DNA from: an uncultured Acetatifactor sp.
GTDB lineage: Bacteria; Bacillota; Clostridia; Lachnospirales; Lachnospiraceae
NCBI GenBank assembly: GCA_910584435.1
Contig: CAJUAP010000018.1
Coordinates: 3,478-67,477 of the forward strand
Direction: 5' to 3'
DNA length: 64,000 nucleotides
The notes beneath the pieces are model-generated. The model was given only the letters and a program-made list of their open reading frames with translations, was not told the DNA's origin and did no database searches. How positions within the stretch are numbered: the first letter of the stretch is position 1; each line of letters starts with the position of its first letter. The position numbers were made by a program, and so were the translations under genes. This document shows positions 1 through 7,575 of the stretch, in pieces.

Positions 1-1
1 T

Positions 2-484
2 TCCATAAGGCATCTGGATTGGTTTGAAAGAGCGCCGGAGGAATATATCAGCAGGATGAAAGGGACTGACCCGGATTTGGCAGCGCATTTTACAATTATA
101 AATCATTACGGGATTGTGCTGTATGGAAAGCAGATTGGAGAGGTATTTGCCCAGGTGCCCAGGAAGGATTATGTTGACAGTATCCTGAGCGATATAGAAA
201 ATGCCGGGGAGGATATCCTGAAGAATCCTGTGTATGTTGTGTTGAATTTGTGCAGAGTATTGGCATTCCTGAAAGAGGGGCAGGTGTTTTCCAAGCGTCA
301 GGGAGGGGAATGGGGAGTGGAGCATATAGATGCCGTGTATAGGGGAATCGTGAGGGATGCGCTTCGGTGTTATGCTTCCGATGAAATCATGGCGGTTGAC
401 AGGGAAGAGGCATGGCAGTTCTGCCATATGATGCAGGAGGCAATCGCTATGTACAGATTTCTTGACATACATCCAGGAACATGA
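2..484 (+). CDS. Aminoglycoside adenylyltransferase-like (AadA/DUF4111) C-terminal part
   Basis: This is the 3' part of a gene cut by the window edge; the frame is open from base 2 and stops at 482-484. The stretch around VVLNLCRVLAFLKEG followed by SKRQGGEWG is typical of the helical C-terminal domain of AadA-like nucleotidyltransferases (PF13427/DUF4111), which follows the catalytic nucleotidyltransferase domain. That catalytic domain would lie to the left and is not visible. Members of the family transfer AMP to aminoglycosides, but many chromosomal homologues have no proven resistance role, so drug and substrate cannot be named. The first ATG, at 56, is internal and unlikely to be the real start. 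Confidence 0.7.
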   Translation, partial: SIRHLDWFERAPEEYISRMKGTDPDLAAHFTIINHYGIVLYGKQIGEVFAQVPRKDYVDSILSDIENAGEDILKNPVYVVLNLCRVLAFLKEGQVFSKRQGGEWGVEHIDAVYRGIVRDALRCYASDEIMAVDREEAWQFCHMMQEAIAMYRFLDIHPGT

Positions 485-547
485 TAGTTTAAAAATGAGA
501 GGCACTATAACTTTTGTGAGTAACATTGAGAAAAAAGGAAATGAAAG

Positions 548-881
548 ATGAACTTGGTAAAAGATTATAAACAATATTTTACCCCTCAGAAATTAGCAAA
601 ATATATGGTCAGTATTATAGACGACAAATAAGAAGTGTAAAGAAAAGGTTTTGGAAAGTGGTAATAATGTTTTTGATGCATTTATACATATTGGCTGTTT
701 TAAAGGAGATGTTGAATTTGACAAGCCTTTTAATGGTACAAGGGAAAAATATAAACAAGGAATTATAAATGCAGAAAGTGATAGCTATGATGCGCCGTTT
801 TACGCTTTTACCATTAAGTCCATTGATGATTACCAAAAAAAGATGTTATATATAATAGAGGAAATATTTAGAAATTGGTGA
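548..881 (+). pseudogene. AT-rich gene remnant, N-terminus like an adenine DNA methylase
   Basis: A good ribosome site (AAAGGAAATG) leads to an ATG at 548. The reading frame gives 27 residues containing YFTPQKLAKYMVSIID, like the N-terminus of N-6 adenine DNA methylases, then stops at 629-631. Another frame, open from 621, continues with KEKVLESGNNVFDAF and runs to a stop at 879-881. The two frames overlap at the point where a methylase would read on to its cofactor motif, which suggests a frameshift or internal deletion. The second part does not clearly look like a methylase, so it could be a different gene fragment. Base composition is much richer in A/T than the neighbours, which suggests transfer. 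Confidence 0.35.
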
Positions 882-969
882 TTGTCTCTTTCATTTGTCT
901 CTTTTATTTTTACACTATCATGTCTCTGGATGTATGTCAGGAAATTTTCCTATCTTGATAACCTTGTCA

Positions 970-1013
970 AAACAAGCCATAGTTCAGACAGGCCGCTGAA
1001 CTGTGGCTTGTTT
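970..1013. terminator. Bidirectional terminator hairpin
   Basis: Two arms of about 18 bases (970-987 and 996-1013) pair with a single mismatch. The stem has A-rich outer bases on the left and T-rich on the right, so it can end transcripts from both sides. Its inner part AGTTCAG/CTGAACT belongs to a family of inverted repeats found in many gaps of this window. Confidence 0.6.
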
Positions 1014-1037
1014 AGATGGGGCTGAACGGATGGTTGT

Positions 1038-1066
1038 TTTACATTTATTCTTGTTTCCGATATAGT
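1038..1066 (+). promoter_or_regulatory. Sigma-A type promoter for the XRE regulator
   Basis: TTTACA (1038-1043) and TATAGT (1061-1066) are separated by exactly 17 bases. Transcription would start near 1073, giving the regulator gene a leader of over 300 nt that carries the structured repeat at 1211-1389. Between 882 and 1396 no coding sequence was found apart from these signals. Confidence 0.6.
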
Positions 1067-1179
1067 ATAAGTATCTTATAACAATTGCGGCATCTGTCAG
1101 GACAGCAGTCCGGCAGATTTACGGATGATGAGCAGACGGAAGGTTGTCCCCGGAATTCCGGTGCCGGGTGGATGGATGC

Positions 1180-1214
1180 GGAACAAATTGCCACGAACGG
1201 CAATTAAAATAGTC
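1180..1214 (+). repeat. Short hairpin repeat, copy C (with 27894 and 27972)
   Basis: The 35 bases match the repeats at 27894 and 27972 with three differences. The core forms a small hairpin, AATTGCC/GGCAATT. It abuts the 179-nt structured element that begins at 1211. Confidence 0.6.
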
Positions 1215-1389
1215 CAGCTAAGAAATGTCAATCCATTTATTAAAAATGTTTAGCTGGACAGGTGAGGCTGTGAAGGCGCACGAGAGCAAATTTCATAAGA
1301 TTACTTACGAATGAAATTTGTCTCTCCCATGTGTGCGCCGAAAGAACCTCACCCTTTAGTGCCGTCGCGCGGCGACTAAAAATAGGAGG
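1211..1389 (+). repeat. 179-nt structured intergenic element, copy 1
   Basis: This segment recurs, highly similar and with the same total length, at 52046-52224. Three helices can be drawn: GTCCAGCTAA with TTAGCTGGAC; a long composite hairpin built from GGTGAGG/CCTCACC, GGCGCAC/GTGCGCC and CAAATTTCAT/ATGAAATTTG; and a last hairpin TTTAGT/ACTAAA that ends four to five bases before the GGAGG ribosome site. Between copies GGCGCAC changes to GGTGCAC, keeping the pair as G-U. It lies inside the leader of the XRE gene, so an RNA role, such as control of translation by the last hairpin, is possible. I do not recognise it as a known riboswitch; a small mobile repeat is the alternative. Confidence 0.75.
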
Positions 1390-1396
1390 AACGATA

Positions 1397-2284
1397 ATGA
1401 GCGACAAGATGAATGAATTGACGCAGATTGGCAGCAGGTTATCCGTATGCCGCCAGAACAAGAATATGACACAGGAGGAACTGGCTTACAGGCTTGGGGT
1501 TACGCCGCAGGCTTTGAGCAAATGGGAGAGGGGGGTCAGTTTTCCGGATATTTCCATGCTGGCGGACATTTCCCGGCTGCTGGAGGTTAGTACGGATTAT
1601 CTCCTGGGGATTGGTATTGGGATGCAGGACGGGGCAGGGAGTGATGAAAGGGCAATGCAGCTTGAAATAGGCAGGAATTTGAACAGTTGTATGGAAGCAC
1701 CGGAGTTAGTATTCAGCATGGATCTGGTTCCGCTGTTTGTGGATAATAAATTTGTGCCTAAGATTCAGAAGATGCGAAGAAAGCTGTCCCGTTTCGGTAT
1801 TCTTCTGCCCGTCGTCAGGCTTAGAGATGATGAGATGCTGAAAGGTCAGGAATTTATGATTCTTGCCTATCATAATGTGTTGTATTCCGAGGTCCTGGAA
1901 ACCGTCAATGATGATACGGTGGATTATATGCTTAAGAAGCTGGAGGAGACTGTGACAGCAAAATATGATGAGATTTTGAATCCTGATCTTGTCAAGAATC
2001 TGGTAGATTATTTGAAAACAGGATATCCAGCTTTGATTGAGGGTGTGGTTCCGGAGAGAATACCTTATTGCCTGTTGATGGAGGTTATGAAGAAGGTGTT
2101 CGTCAGGGGGTATGGCCCTGCTTATCTGCCTAAGATAATAGAGATTATGAACTGTGCGCTGTATCATGAACAGAGATTGTCAGTGGAGGAATTGGCCCTC
2201 AGGGTTGTGTGTAAGATTGAACGGGAAGATAATTTCCAGGCGGTGATGCGTAAGAGAGAAGAAATGCGCGAAGCCGGAAGATAA
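1397..2284 (+). CDS. XRE-family regulator fused to an FlhA-C-like (FHIPEP) domain
   Basis: The 295-residue protein starts at the ATG placed after GGAGG (1384-1388). Residues about 11-66 form an XRE/Cro helix-turn-helix (MTQEELAYRLGVTPQALSKW), a DNA-binding repressor-type fold. From about residue 105 it resembles the cytoplasmic C-terminal domain of FlhA, the export-gate subunit of flagellar type III secretion: LVPLF, IRRQL-like MRRKL, the nearly invariant VVRLRD, and later LVDYLKTGYPALIEGVVP match FlhA in the same order. About 60 residues of the FlhA middle subdomain are missing and there is no membrane part, so it cannot be an export gate. No flagellar genes lie in the window. It may sense or bind something through the FlhA-like fold; the target is unknown. 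Confidence 0.75.
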   Translation: MSDKMNELTQIGSRLSVCRQNKNMTQEELAYRLGVTPQALSKWERGVSFPDISMLADISRLLEVSTDYLLGIGIGMQDGAGSDERAMQLEIGRNLNSCMEAPELVFSMDLVPLFVDNKFVPKIQKMRRKLSRFGILLPVVRLRDDEMLKGQEFMILAYHNVLYSEVLETVNDDTVDYMLKKLEETVTAKYDEILNPDLVKNLVDYLKTGYPALIEGVVPERIPYCLLMEVMKKVFVRGYGPAYLPKIIEIMNCALYHEQRLSVEELALRVVCKIEREDNFQAVMRKREEMREAGR

Positions 2285-2296
2285 GAAGAGAGATGG

Positions 2297-2340
2297 AAAC
2301 GCTGCAAAGCCTTGTATTTTGGGGAAGTGCAGCGTTTTTT
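2297..2340 (+). terminator. Intrinsic terminator after the XRE gene
   Basis: AAACGCTGCA (2297-2306) pairs with TGCAGCGTTT and is followed directly by a T-run ending at 2340. It separates the regulator from truA. Confidence 0.85.
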
Positions 2341-2562
2341 ATGGGACTTTTATTTTGACAAGTATTGGATAGGGCGATATAATAATTGAGAGAAGTGCAT
2401 ACGAAAAGGTAATGTGCGAATGCAAAGAGCATTTCTGGCACATATGCATCATCAGGGCGAGGGCAGGTGTGAAGGGAGTTATTGGAAAGAACGGATTCCG
2501 GCCATGGGAACTTTGCCTGGGGAAATCTGCACTTGAAGAAGGTTATGATCGGAGGGATTGTC

Positions 2563-3300
2563 ATGAAGAATTATAAATTTATCATAGAATATGACGGTAC
2601 CCGTTACTATGGCTGGCAGCGGCAGCCCGGACAGAATACCATACAGGGGAAGCTGGAGAGTGTATTGGGGCGGATGTGCGACAGCCGGGTAGAGGTAATC
2701 GGTGCAGGGCGCACAGATGCAGGTGTTCATGCCAGGGCTATGGTGGCCAATGCCTGTTTGGAGACGGAGTTTTCATGCGACGAGGTTCGCAGGTACGTGA
2801 ATACATATCTGCCGGAAGATATTGCGGTGAAGGAAGTGCGTGAGGCATCGCCAAGGTTTCATGCCCGTTATAATGCCATTGGCAAGACATATTGCTATAC
2901 TTGTTATGACGGGGAGGTGAAGCCGGTATTCGACAGGAAGTATTATACCCCATTGGAAGAGCGTCCTGATTTGGAGTGTATGCGGCAGGCGGCAGCGGTT
3001 TTGGAAGGAGAGCATGACTTTCGGAATTTCTGTGTCAATCCCAGGATGAAGAAGTCAACGGTACGGCTGGTGGACAGGATAGAGATAGAACGGGAGGGTG
3101 GTTACCTGCGGTTTATTTTCCACGGGACAGGATTCCTGCAGAATATGGTAAGGATTATAGTGGGAACATTGCTGGAAGTGGGGTATGGCAGGATGAGTGT
3201 GGAACAGGTGGCGGAGGTACTGGCCAATCCTGAGCGGCAGAAAGCCGGCCCTACGGCTCCGGCGCAGGGGCTCTGCCTTGTAGGGGTGGATTATGATTGA
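2563..3300 (+). CDS. truA: tRNA pseudouridine synthase A
   Basis: TruA converts uridines 38-40 in the anticodon stem-loop of tRNAs to pseudouridine. The 245-residue protein has the signature GAGRTDAGVHA with the catalytic aspartate at residue 52, an N-terminal FIIEYDGTRYYGWQRQ and a C-terminal FLQNMVRIIVGTLLEVG, all in the usual places and at the usual length. The start at 2563 is chosen because GGAGGG lies seven bases upstream and homologues begin with MKNYK-like sequence; an upstream in-frame extension from 2482 has no ribosome site. It sits just ahead of the kinase-like gene and may share its transcript. Confidence 0.96.
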   Translation: MKNYKFIIEYDGTRYYGWQRQPGQNTIQGKLESVLGRMCDSRVEVIGAGRTDAGVHARAMVANACLETEFSCDEVRRYVNTYLPEDIAVKEVREASPRFHARYNAIGKTYCYTCYDGEVKPVFDRKYYTPLEERPDLECMRQAAAVLEGEHDFRNFCVNPRMKKSTVRLVDRIEIEREGGYLRFIFHGTGFLQNMVRIIVGTLLEVGYGRMSVEQVAEVLANPERQKAGPTAPAQGLCLVGVDYD

Positions 3301-3345
3301 AGAGAGGGCGGATTGCCTGTGCCGCAGAGAGGGGATGAAGCCGGC

Positions 3346-3373
3346 CTCTTTGGCCGGCATGTCAGAAAGTGTG
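3346..3373 (+). repeat. Dispersed GGCATGTC hairpin repeat
   Basis: A GCCGGCC/GGCCGGC hairpin is followed by CATGTCAGAAAGTGTGAG. Related sequence occurs at 23230-23280, 43150-43180 and 55403-55435. Its position in the gap after truA argues against coding before 3391. Confidence 0.5.
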
Positions 3374-3390
3374 AGAAATTGGTGGAGAGT

Positions 3391-4800
3391 ATGGAGCATT
3401 CTTTTATGGAAATTCTGTGGGAACATAGGAAGAGATATCCGTTGATGGAACCACAGGATTATGGAAAGTTAATATTTCAGAGTGTATACGGCCCGGAGCA
3501 TATGATTACGGATGTACAGGAGGTCCGGGCATATATGGCGGAAGAATTCTCCCATATGGCACAGGATGCTTTGCCGAAGGTCCCGGAAGACATCGGAAAC
3601 GGATTATGCCGTTTTCCTTTGTGTGCATGTCCGTCCGCGGAAGCGGCTGAACTGCTGGCAGATTTATTTGTATTGACGGCCGGGCAGGATGATGTAATTG
3701 ATGGGGGAAAAAATCATACAGGACTGATAAAAAGAGACGCGGCATTGAGGCAGGGCGGCGTAACTGATGGGGGAAAAAAGCTTACAGGGCTGATAAAAAG
3801 AGACGCGGCATTGGAACAGGGCAGCGTATCCAATGCGGAAAAAAAGAGCAGGTTATCGGAGGAGCTTCAGGGTAAACTGGAACAGGTAAAAACCCTGGGG
3901 ATACCCGGAATGGAAGCGTGGGTGCAGCAGTGGAAGGAAAAGGGATATCCTGCGGTACATCACAGCAGAGCTTATCGTGAGGCGTATCATCCGCATTACA
4001 GACTTCTGAGGAAGGAATATGCGGTTTACTTTCCGGTATTGTGGGAAATATATCAATTGGCAATGGAAGGGAAAAGAGACATAGTTAAAGAACATGTTGT
4101 ATTGAGTCGGAAACAAGAGGCAGTATCGGGTCAGGAACAGGAGGCAGCATCGGGTCGGAAACAGGAGGCAGCATCGGGTCAGGAACAGGAGGCAGCATCG
4201 GGTCGGAAACAGGAGGCAGCATCGGGTCAGGAACAGGGGACAGCATCGGGTCAGGAACAGACGGAGAAGAGGGGCAGCCGACATAAGGGGCCTGTCATTG
4301 TGGGGATGGATGGCAGGTGCGGCAGTGGCAAGACAAGCCTTGCGGAGCTGATTGCCGGAATATTCCCCTGTAATGTGGTTCATACGGATGATTTTTACCT
4401 GCCCATGGAAGAACGGGAGGAAAATTGGACGGAAATACCCGGAGGCAATATGGATTTTGCTCGTCTGCATTCGGAGATTCTAATACCGGCCCGGTCGGGG
4501 GATGAGGTGTTGTATCGGCCATACTGCTGTCAGGAGGGAGCATATGGAGAAGCATTACGGCTTGCGCCCTGTCCGCTGCTGGTTGTGGAGGGCAGTTATT
4601 CACATTACCCTCTTCTGGCAGAAGCTTATGATCTGAAAGTGTTTCTGACTTGTTCCCAAGAGGTGCAGAAGAGACGTCTGCAGGAGCGTGAGGGCAGTTA
4701 TTTTACTATGTTTGAGAAGCGCTGGATTCCTATGGAGGAAAATTATTTTCATCATTTTGATGTGGAAGCAGGAAGCGATCTGGTGGTGAGGACAGGATAA
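3391..4800 (+). CDS. Two-domain protein with uridine-kinase-like P-loop NTPase
   Basis: The 469-residue protein has three parts. Residues about 1-110 and 190-240 form an uncharacterised domain (YPLMEPQDYGKLIFQSVYG, AYREAYHPHYRLLRKEYA) seen in Clostridia proteins of unknown role. A glutamine/glutamate-rich repeat linker follows. The C-terminal domain of about 170 residues is a P-loop kinase with Walker A GRCGSGKT at about 308-315, HTDDFYLP, and LLVVEGSYS, as in uridine kinase/phosphoribulokinase-type enzymes. Substrate cannot be read from sequence. The start at 3391 follows GGTGGAG; an extension back to TTG 3313 would run through a dispersed repeat and is rejected. Two internal repeat expansions (3700-3831 and 4104-4260) make it longer than the sum of its domains. 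Confidence 0.75.
   Translation: MEHSFMEILWEHRKRYPLMEPQDYGKLIFQSVYGPEHMITDVQEVRAYMAEEFSHMAQDALPKVPEDIGNGLCRFPLCACPSAEAAELLADLFVLTAGQDDVIDGGKNHTGLIKRDAALRQGGVTDGGKKLTGLIKRDAALEQGSVSNAEKKSRLSEELQGKLEQVKTLGIPGMEAWVQQWKEKGYPAVHHSRAYREAYHPHYRLLRKEYAVYFPVLWEIYQLAMEGKRDIVKEHVVLSRKQEAVSGQEQEAASGRKQEAASGQEQEAASGRKQEAASGQEQGTASGQEQTEKRGSRHKGPVIVGMDGRCGSGKTSLAELIAGIFPCNVVHTDDFYLPMEEREENWTEIPGGNMDFARLHSEILIPARSGDEVLYRPYCCQEGAYGEALRLAPCPLLVVEGSYSHYPLLAEAYDLKVFLTCSQEVQKRRLQEREGSYFTMFEKRWIPMEENYFHHFDVEAGSDLVVRTG
3700..3831 (+). repeat. 66-bp in-frame direct duplication
   Basis: Two 66-bp copies (3700-3765 and 3766-3831) encode the repeated peptide DGGK..TGLIKRDAAL. The length is a multiple of three, so the frame is kept. 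Confidence 0.8.
4104..4260 (+). repeat. 24-bp in-frame tandem repeat in kinase linker
   Basis: About six units of 24 bp encode alternating SGQEQEAA and SGRKQEAA blocks. The unit is a multiple of three, and neighbouring units are almost identical at DNA level, so the array looks young and able to change length by slippage or recombination. Confidence 0.85.
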
Positions 4801-4829
4801 AATTCTAAAAAACGGTTATCTTAACTGTC

Positions 4830-5381
4830 ATGAAGAGAGAAAAGATATTTCAACCGTTTGATTATTATGTGCTGCTGTTTTTTTCGCTGGCTTTCATTGG
4901 CTGGCTGTGGGAAGTGGCTTTGTTCTTTGTCATAGATCATGCTTTTATTAACAGGGGCGTATACAGGGGGCCGTATCTGCCGATCTATGGTGTGGGCGGA
5001 CTGCTGCTGTGTTTCTGTTTCCGTACCCTGCGGAAAAAGCCTTTTCTGGTATTCGGTTTATCCGTTGTCCTGTGCTCCAGTGTGGAATATTTGACCAGTT
5101 ATTTCCTGGAATTGCGCTGGGGCATCAGATGGTGGGATTACAGCGGACATTTCATGAACATCAACGGGAGGGTCTGTCTGTTAGGTGCGGTTATTTTCGG
5201 GCTGGCCGGGACGGCATTGGTCTGTGTGCTGCTGCCTCTTTATGACAGGATATACCCAAGGCTGTCTGGAAAATGGCGTACAGTAATCTGTCTGCTGTTT
5301 TTAGCAGTCTTTGTAGCGGATGCTACCTATTGTGCAGTGCAGCCCAATGTAGGGAGAGGGATATCCTGGAGTGCGGAATAG
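4830..5381 (+). CDS. PF06541-type multi-pass membrane protein (putative ABC permease family)
   Basis: The 183-residue protein has five or so hydrophobic segments and the family signature GPYLPIYGVGG, then EYLTSYFLELRWGIRWWDYS and NINGRVCL. Databases call this family putative ABC transporter permease (CmpB-like), but no matching ATPase is adjacent and I know of no proven function. It starts 29 bases after the kinase-like gene, so co-transcription is likely. The ribosome site is weak. Confidence 0.8.
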   Translation: MKREKIFQPFDYYVLLFFSLAFIGWLWEVALFFVIDHAFINRGVYRGPYLPIYGVGGLLLCFCFRTLRKKPFLVFGLSVVLCSSVEYLTSYFLELRWGIRWWDYSGHFMNINGRVCLLGAVIFGLAGTALVCVLLPLYDRIYPRLSGKWRTVICLLFLAVFVADATYCAVQPNVGRGISWSAE

Positions 5382-5530
5382 AATCGGGTGAAAACGCTTT
5401 GGGAGGCGTGGGCGGAAAAGCAAAAAAGTAAAAATTGCAACAGTTTTTGACGGAGGAGGGACTGTCCTCCCGTGTCCACAGGTATGGACGCTGGCTGGGC
5501 ACTATCCGCAGCCTTGATTTGGTGATGGCG

Positions 5531-5650
5531 GTGAGCAGACTGAGGAATTTGTATTAGAATGGAAGGTAAGCAGGCTGAGGAATTTGCATTAGAATGGAAG
5601 GTGAACAGGCTGAGGAATTTGCATTAGAATTATAGGTAAATAAAGCTGAG
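5531..5650 (+). repeat. 35-bp tandem repeat, three copies plus a partial one
   Basis: Units begin at 5531, 5566 and 5601, each 35 bp with the core CTGAGGAATTTG; a decayed start of a fourth follows at 5636. There are no spacers, so this is not a CRISPR array. It fills most of the 382-bp gap 5382-5763, where no gene or clear promoter was seen. Confidence 0.85.
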
Positions 5651-5763
5651 AAGAAGCTGTAAAAGAGCCTTGCCAGGCGATAAAAAATGCTGCTCTGAAT
5701 AAGAAAGGCAAGAGAGAAGAAGGACGGCAGTTATGGCAGTTCTTAAGGTGCTGGGGGAATAAC

Positions 5764-6234
5764 ATGATATATTTTGTATGTGTACTGATTATTTCCGTTA
5801 TTTTTATCGGGGATTTGCGGGTGAAAAATGCAATAGAGAAAAGCAGCGCAGTGTTACAACCGGAGGATGGGGAATGTTCCGTCCTGGGCGGACGTATTTT
5901 GATACGAAAGCATCATAACAGAGGCTTTGTATGCAATCGCTGGCAGAACAGGCAGCGGACGGTGGCTGTTCTGTCCCTGCTGTTGTCTGTGCTGATGACA
6001 TTGGTGTTCCTGTTGAGCTTTGGACAGAGGGGAAATCATGTGATGCGTACGGGGCTGGCTTTTCTGCTTGGAGGCGCTTTCAGCAATACATATGACAGGC
6101 TGAAGAGGAAGTATGTGGTGGATTATTTCAGCTTGAATGTAAAATGGAAGCGCCTCCGGCGTATTGTATTTAATATTTCTGATTTCTGTATTATGACAGG
6201 CGCATTGCTGACGGTGATTGGATCAATTAGATGA
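5764..6234 (+). CDS. Divergent signal peptidase II-like protein
   Basis: Signal peptidase II is the membrane aspartyl protease that removes signal peptides from lipoproteins. This 156-residue protein keeps the family layout: N-terminal membrane segment ending in GDLRVK, a conserved HNRGFVCN loop in the place of NxGxAF, GGAFSNTYDR with Asp111, YVVDYF, and FNISD with Asp140, so both catalytic aspartates are present. It is well diverged from standard LspA, with basic insertions (KWKRLRR) between the two motifs. It could be a second, specialised LspA. Its 3' end overlaps the convergent carbamate kinase gene by 12 bases. Confidence 0.7.
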   Translation: MIYFVCVLIISVIFIGDLRVKNAIEKSSAVLQPEDGECSVLGGRILIRKHHNRGFVCNRWQNRQRTVAVLSLLLSVLMTLVFLLSFGQRGNHVMRTGLAFLLGGAFSNTYDRLKRKYVVDYFSLNVKWKRLRRIVFNISDFCIMTGALLTVIGSIR

Positions 6235-7173
6235 GGCTGCCTGCCGGATGATAGTTCCGGCATTGCCATGAATGGCTTCTTTTACCCTGCTCATTGAGGT
6301 AATCAAAGCTGTGCCGGTGGGAATCTTATCCAGATAGCTGATGGCGGCTTCAATCTTGGGCAGCATGGTGCCTGCTTCAAATTGTCCCTGGGCAATGGCT
6401 TCTTTTGCTTCGTCCACAGTCATGGAAGCAATGGGCGTCTGCTCCGGACTTCCGAAGTTTCTGTAGACACAGTCCACGCCTGTAAGGATGATCAGTGCGT
6501 CGCAGGATAAATCCGCAGCCAGTTTTCCGGCGATGGCATCCTTTTCAATGACGGCAGAAGCACCTTTTAAGATATGCTGCTGTTCAATGACCGGAATTCC
6601 GCCGCCTCCGCAGGCGATGACTACCTGATCTGCATCGGCAAGGGTGCGGATGGCATCAATTTCCACAATATCAATGGGACGGGGAGCAGCAATGACACGG
6701 CGGAATCCTTTGCCGGGATATTCTCTGACATAATTCCCCTTTTTGGTTTCGATTTCGGCGTCATCCCTGGACATATAGCGGCCGATGACTTTGGTAGGTT
6801 CGTAAAATGCTTCGTCATAAGGGTCCACTGTGACCTGGGTCAAAATGGTGCTGACAGATTTATAGATGCCCCGTGAGAGCAGTTCGCTGCGCAGGGCATT
6901 CTGGATGTCATATCCCACATAGCCCTGACTCATGGCGGAACAGACACACATGGGTGCAGGAGTATAATCGATGTAGACACGGCGCAGCTCCGTCATGGCT
7001 TTATGAATCATGCTGACCTGCGGGCCGTTGCTGTGGGTGATGGTAAGCTGGCAGCCTGCTTCCACAAGATCTGCCAATGCTTTTGCAGTCACTTTTACCG
7101 CGTCCCTCTGCGCACCTGTCGTATATCCTAAAGCGTCATGCCCCAAAGAAACTACTACTTTTTTCCTGCTCAT
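6223..7173 (-). CDS. arcC: Carbamate kinase
   Basis: The 316-residue protein matches carbamate kinase along its length: VVVSLGHDALG at the N-terminus, THSNGPQVS, ACGGGGIPV, EKDAIAGKLAADL, TGVDCVYRNFG and AGTMLPKIEAA. The enzyme makes ATP from carbamoyl phosphate and ADP in arginine or purine/agmatine fermentation. No arginine deiminase or ornithine carbamoyltransferase lies nearby, so here it is an orphan gene. The ribosome site AAAGGGA lies upstream of the ATG, behind a short duplicated 14-bp stretch (7185-7212). Confidence 0.93.
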   Translation of the reverse strand: MSRKKVVVSLGHDALGYTTGAQRDAVKVTAKALADLVEAGCQLTITHSNGPQVSMIHKAMTELRRVYIDYTPAPMCVCSAMSQGYVGYDIQNALRSELLSRGIYKSVSTILTQVTVDPYDEAFYEPTKVIGRYMSRDDAEIETKKGNYVREYPGKGFRRVIAAPRPIDIVEIDAIRTLADADQVVIACGGGGIPVIEQQHILKGASAVIEKDAIAGKLAADLSCDALIILTGVDCVYRNFGSPEQTPIASMTVDEAKEAIAQGQFEAGTMLPKIEAAISYLDKIPTGTALITSMSRVKEAIHGNAGTIIRQAASSN

Positions 7174-7575
7174 ACTGTGTGTCCCTTTCTATTTTAAACT
7201 TTCTATTTTAAACTTTGTATTTTGTTGACAGCCAACCTCTTTCAGGCGGCACAAACAATCCATGCGTATTTTGTATGAAAATCCGAGCTGACGGAGTGGC
7301 AGCTTGGACAGTATGCAACAAAACGCCGCTCAAAGTGAACAGTAACATTGTATCATATTATGCCCGGAGTGTATAGGTTTTTTGTATTGCTTTTTCTTCG
7401 GGAAAAGTGTATGCTAACAATAGAGATGATTTGGAATGTATTGCTGCAAGAGGTAAAAATTGCTGTCATTGGCAATTGGGGCAGTGGTTAAGAAGGATGA
7501 ACAGCAAAATCTGAAAAATGAGCGATAACAGCATTGACCTAGTGCGGTTGCGGAATTGAATAGGAGGCAGAGCGT
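7174..7575. other. 402-bp divergent intergenic region
   Basis: This gap carries the start signals of arcC (minus) and the GH42 gene (plus). It holds a 14-bp direct duplication at 7185-7212, the motif CGGCACAAACAATC (7247-7260), which recurs in four other gaps, and the reverse of GTTCACTTTGAGC near 7330. No coding sequence was recognised. Confidence 0.7.
7387..7415 (+). promoter_or_regulatory. Candidate promoter for GH42 gene
   Basis: TTGCTT (7387-7392) and TATGCT (7410-7415) lie 17 bases apart, about 160 bases upstream of the start codon. Both boxes deviate from consensus. Confidence 0.4.

Noticed and set aside
1331..1396. N-terminal extension of the XRE regulator
   Set aside because: It would encode the last hairpin and ribosome site of the structured element; ATG 1397 is correctly spaced.
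3313..3390. N-terminal extension of the kinase-like protein from TTG 3313
   Set aside because: It runs through a dispersed hairpin repeat; the ATG at 3391 has a better site and matches the conserved start.
3853..4470. Minus-strand 205-codon frame opposite the kinase gene
   Set aside because: It is an antisense shadow of the repeat linker; composition is unlike a protein and the plus-strand kinase motifs are clear.
5531..5650. Possible CRISPR array
   Set aside because: The 35-bp units follow each other without spacers and no cas gene is in the window.
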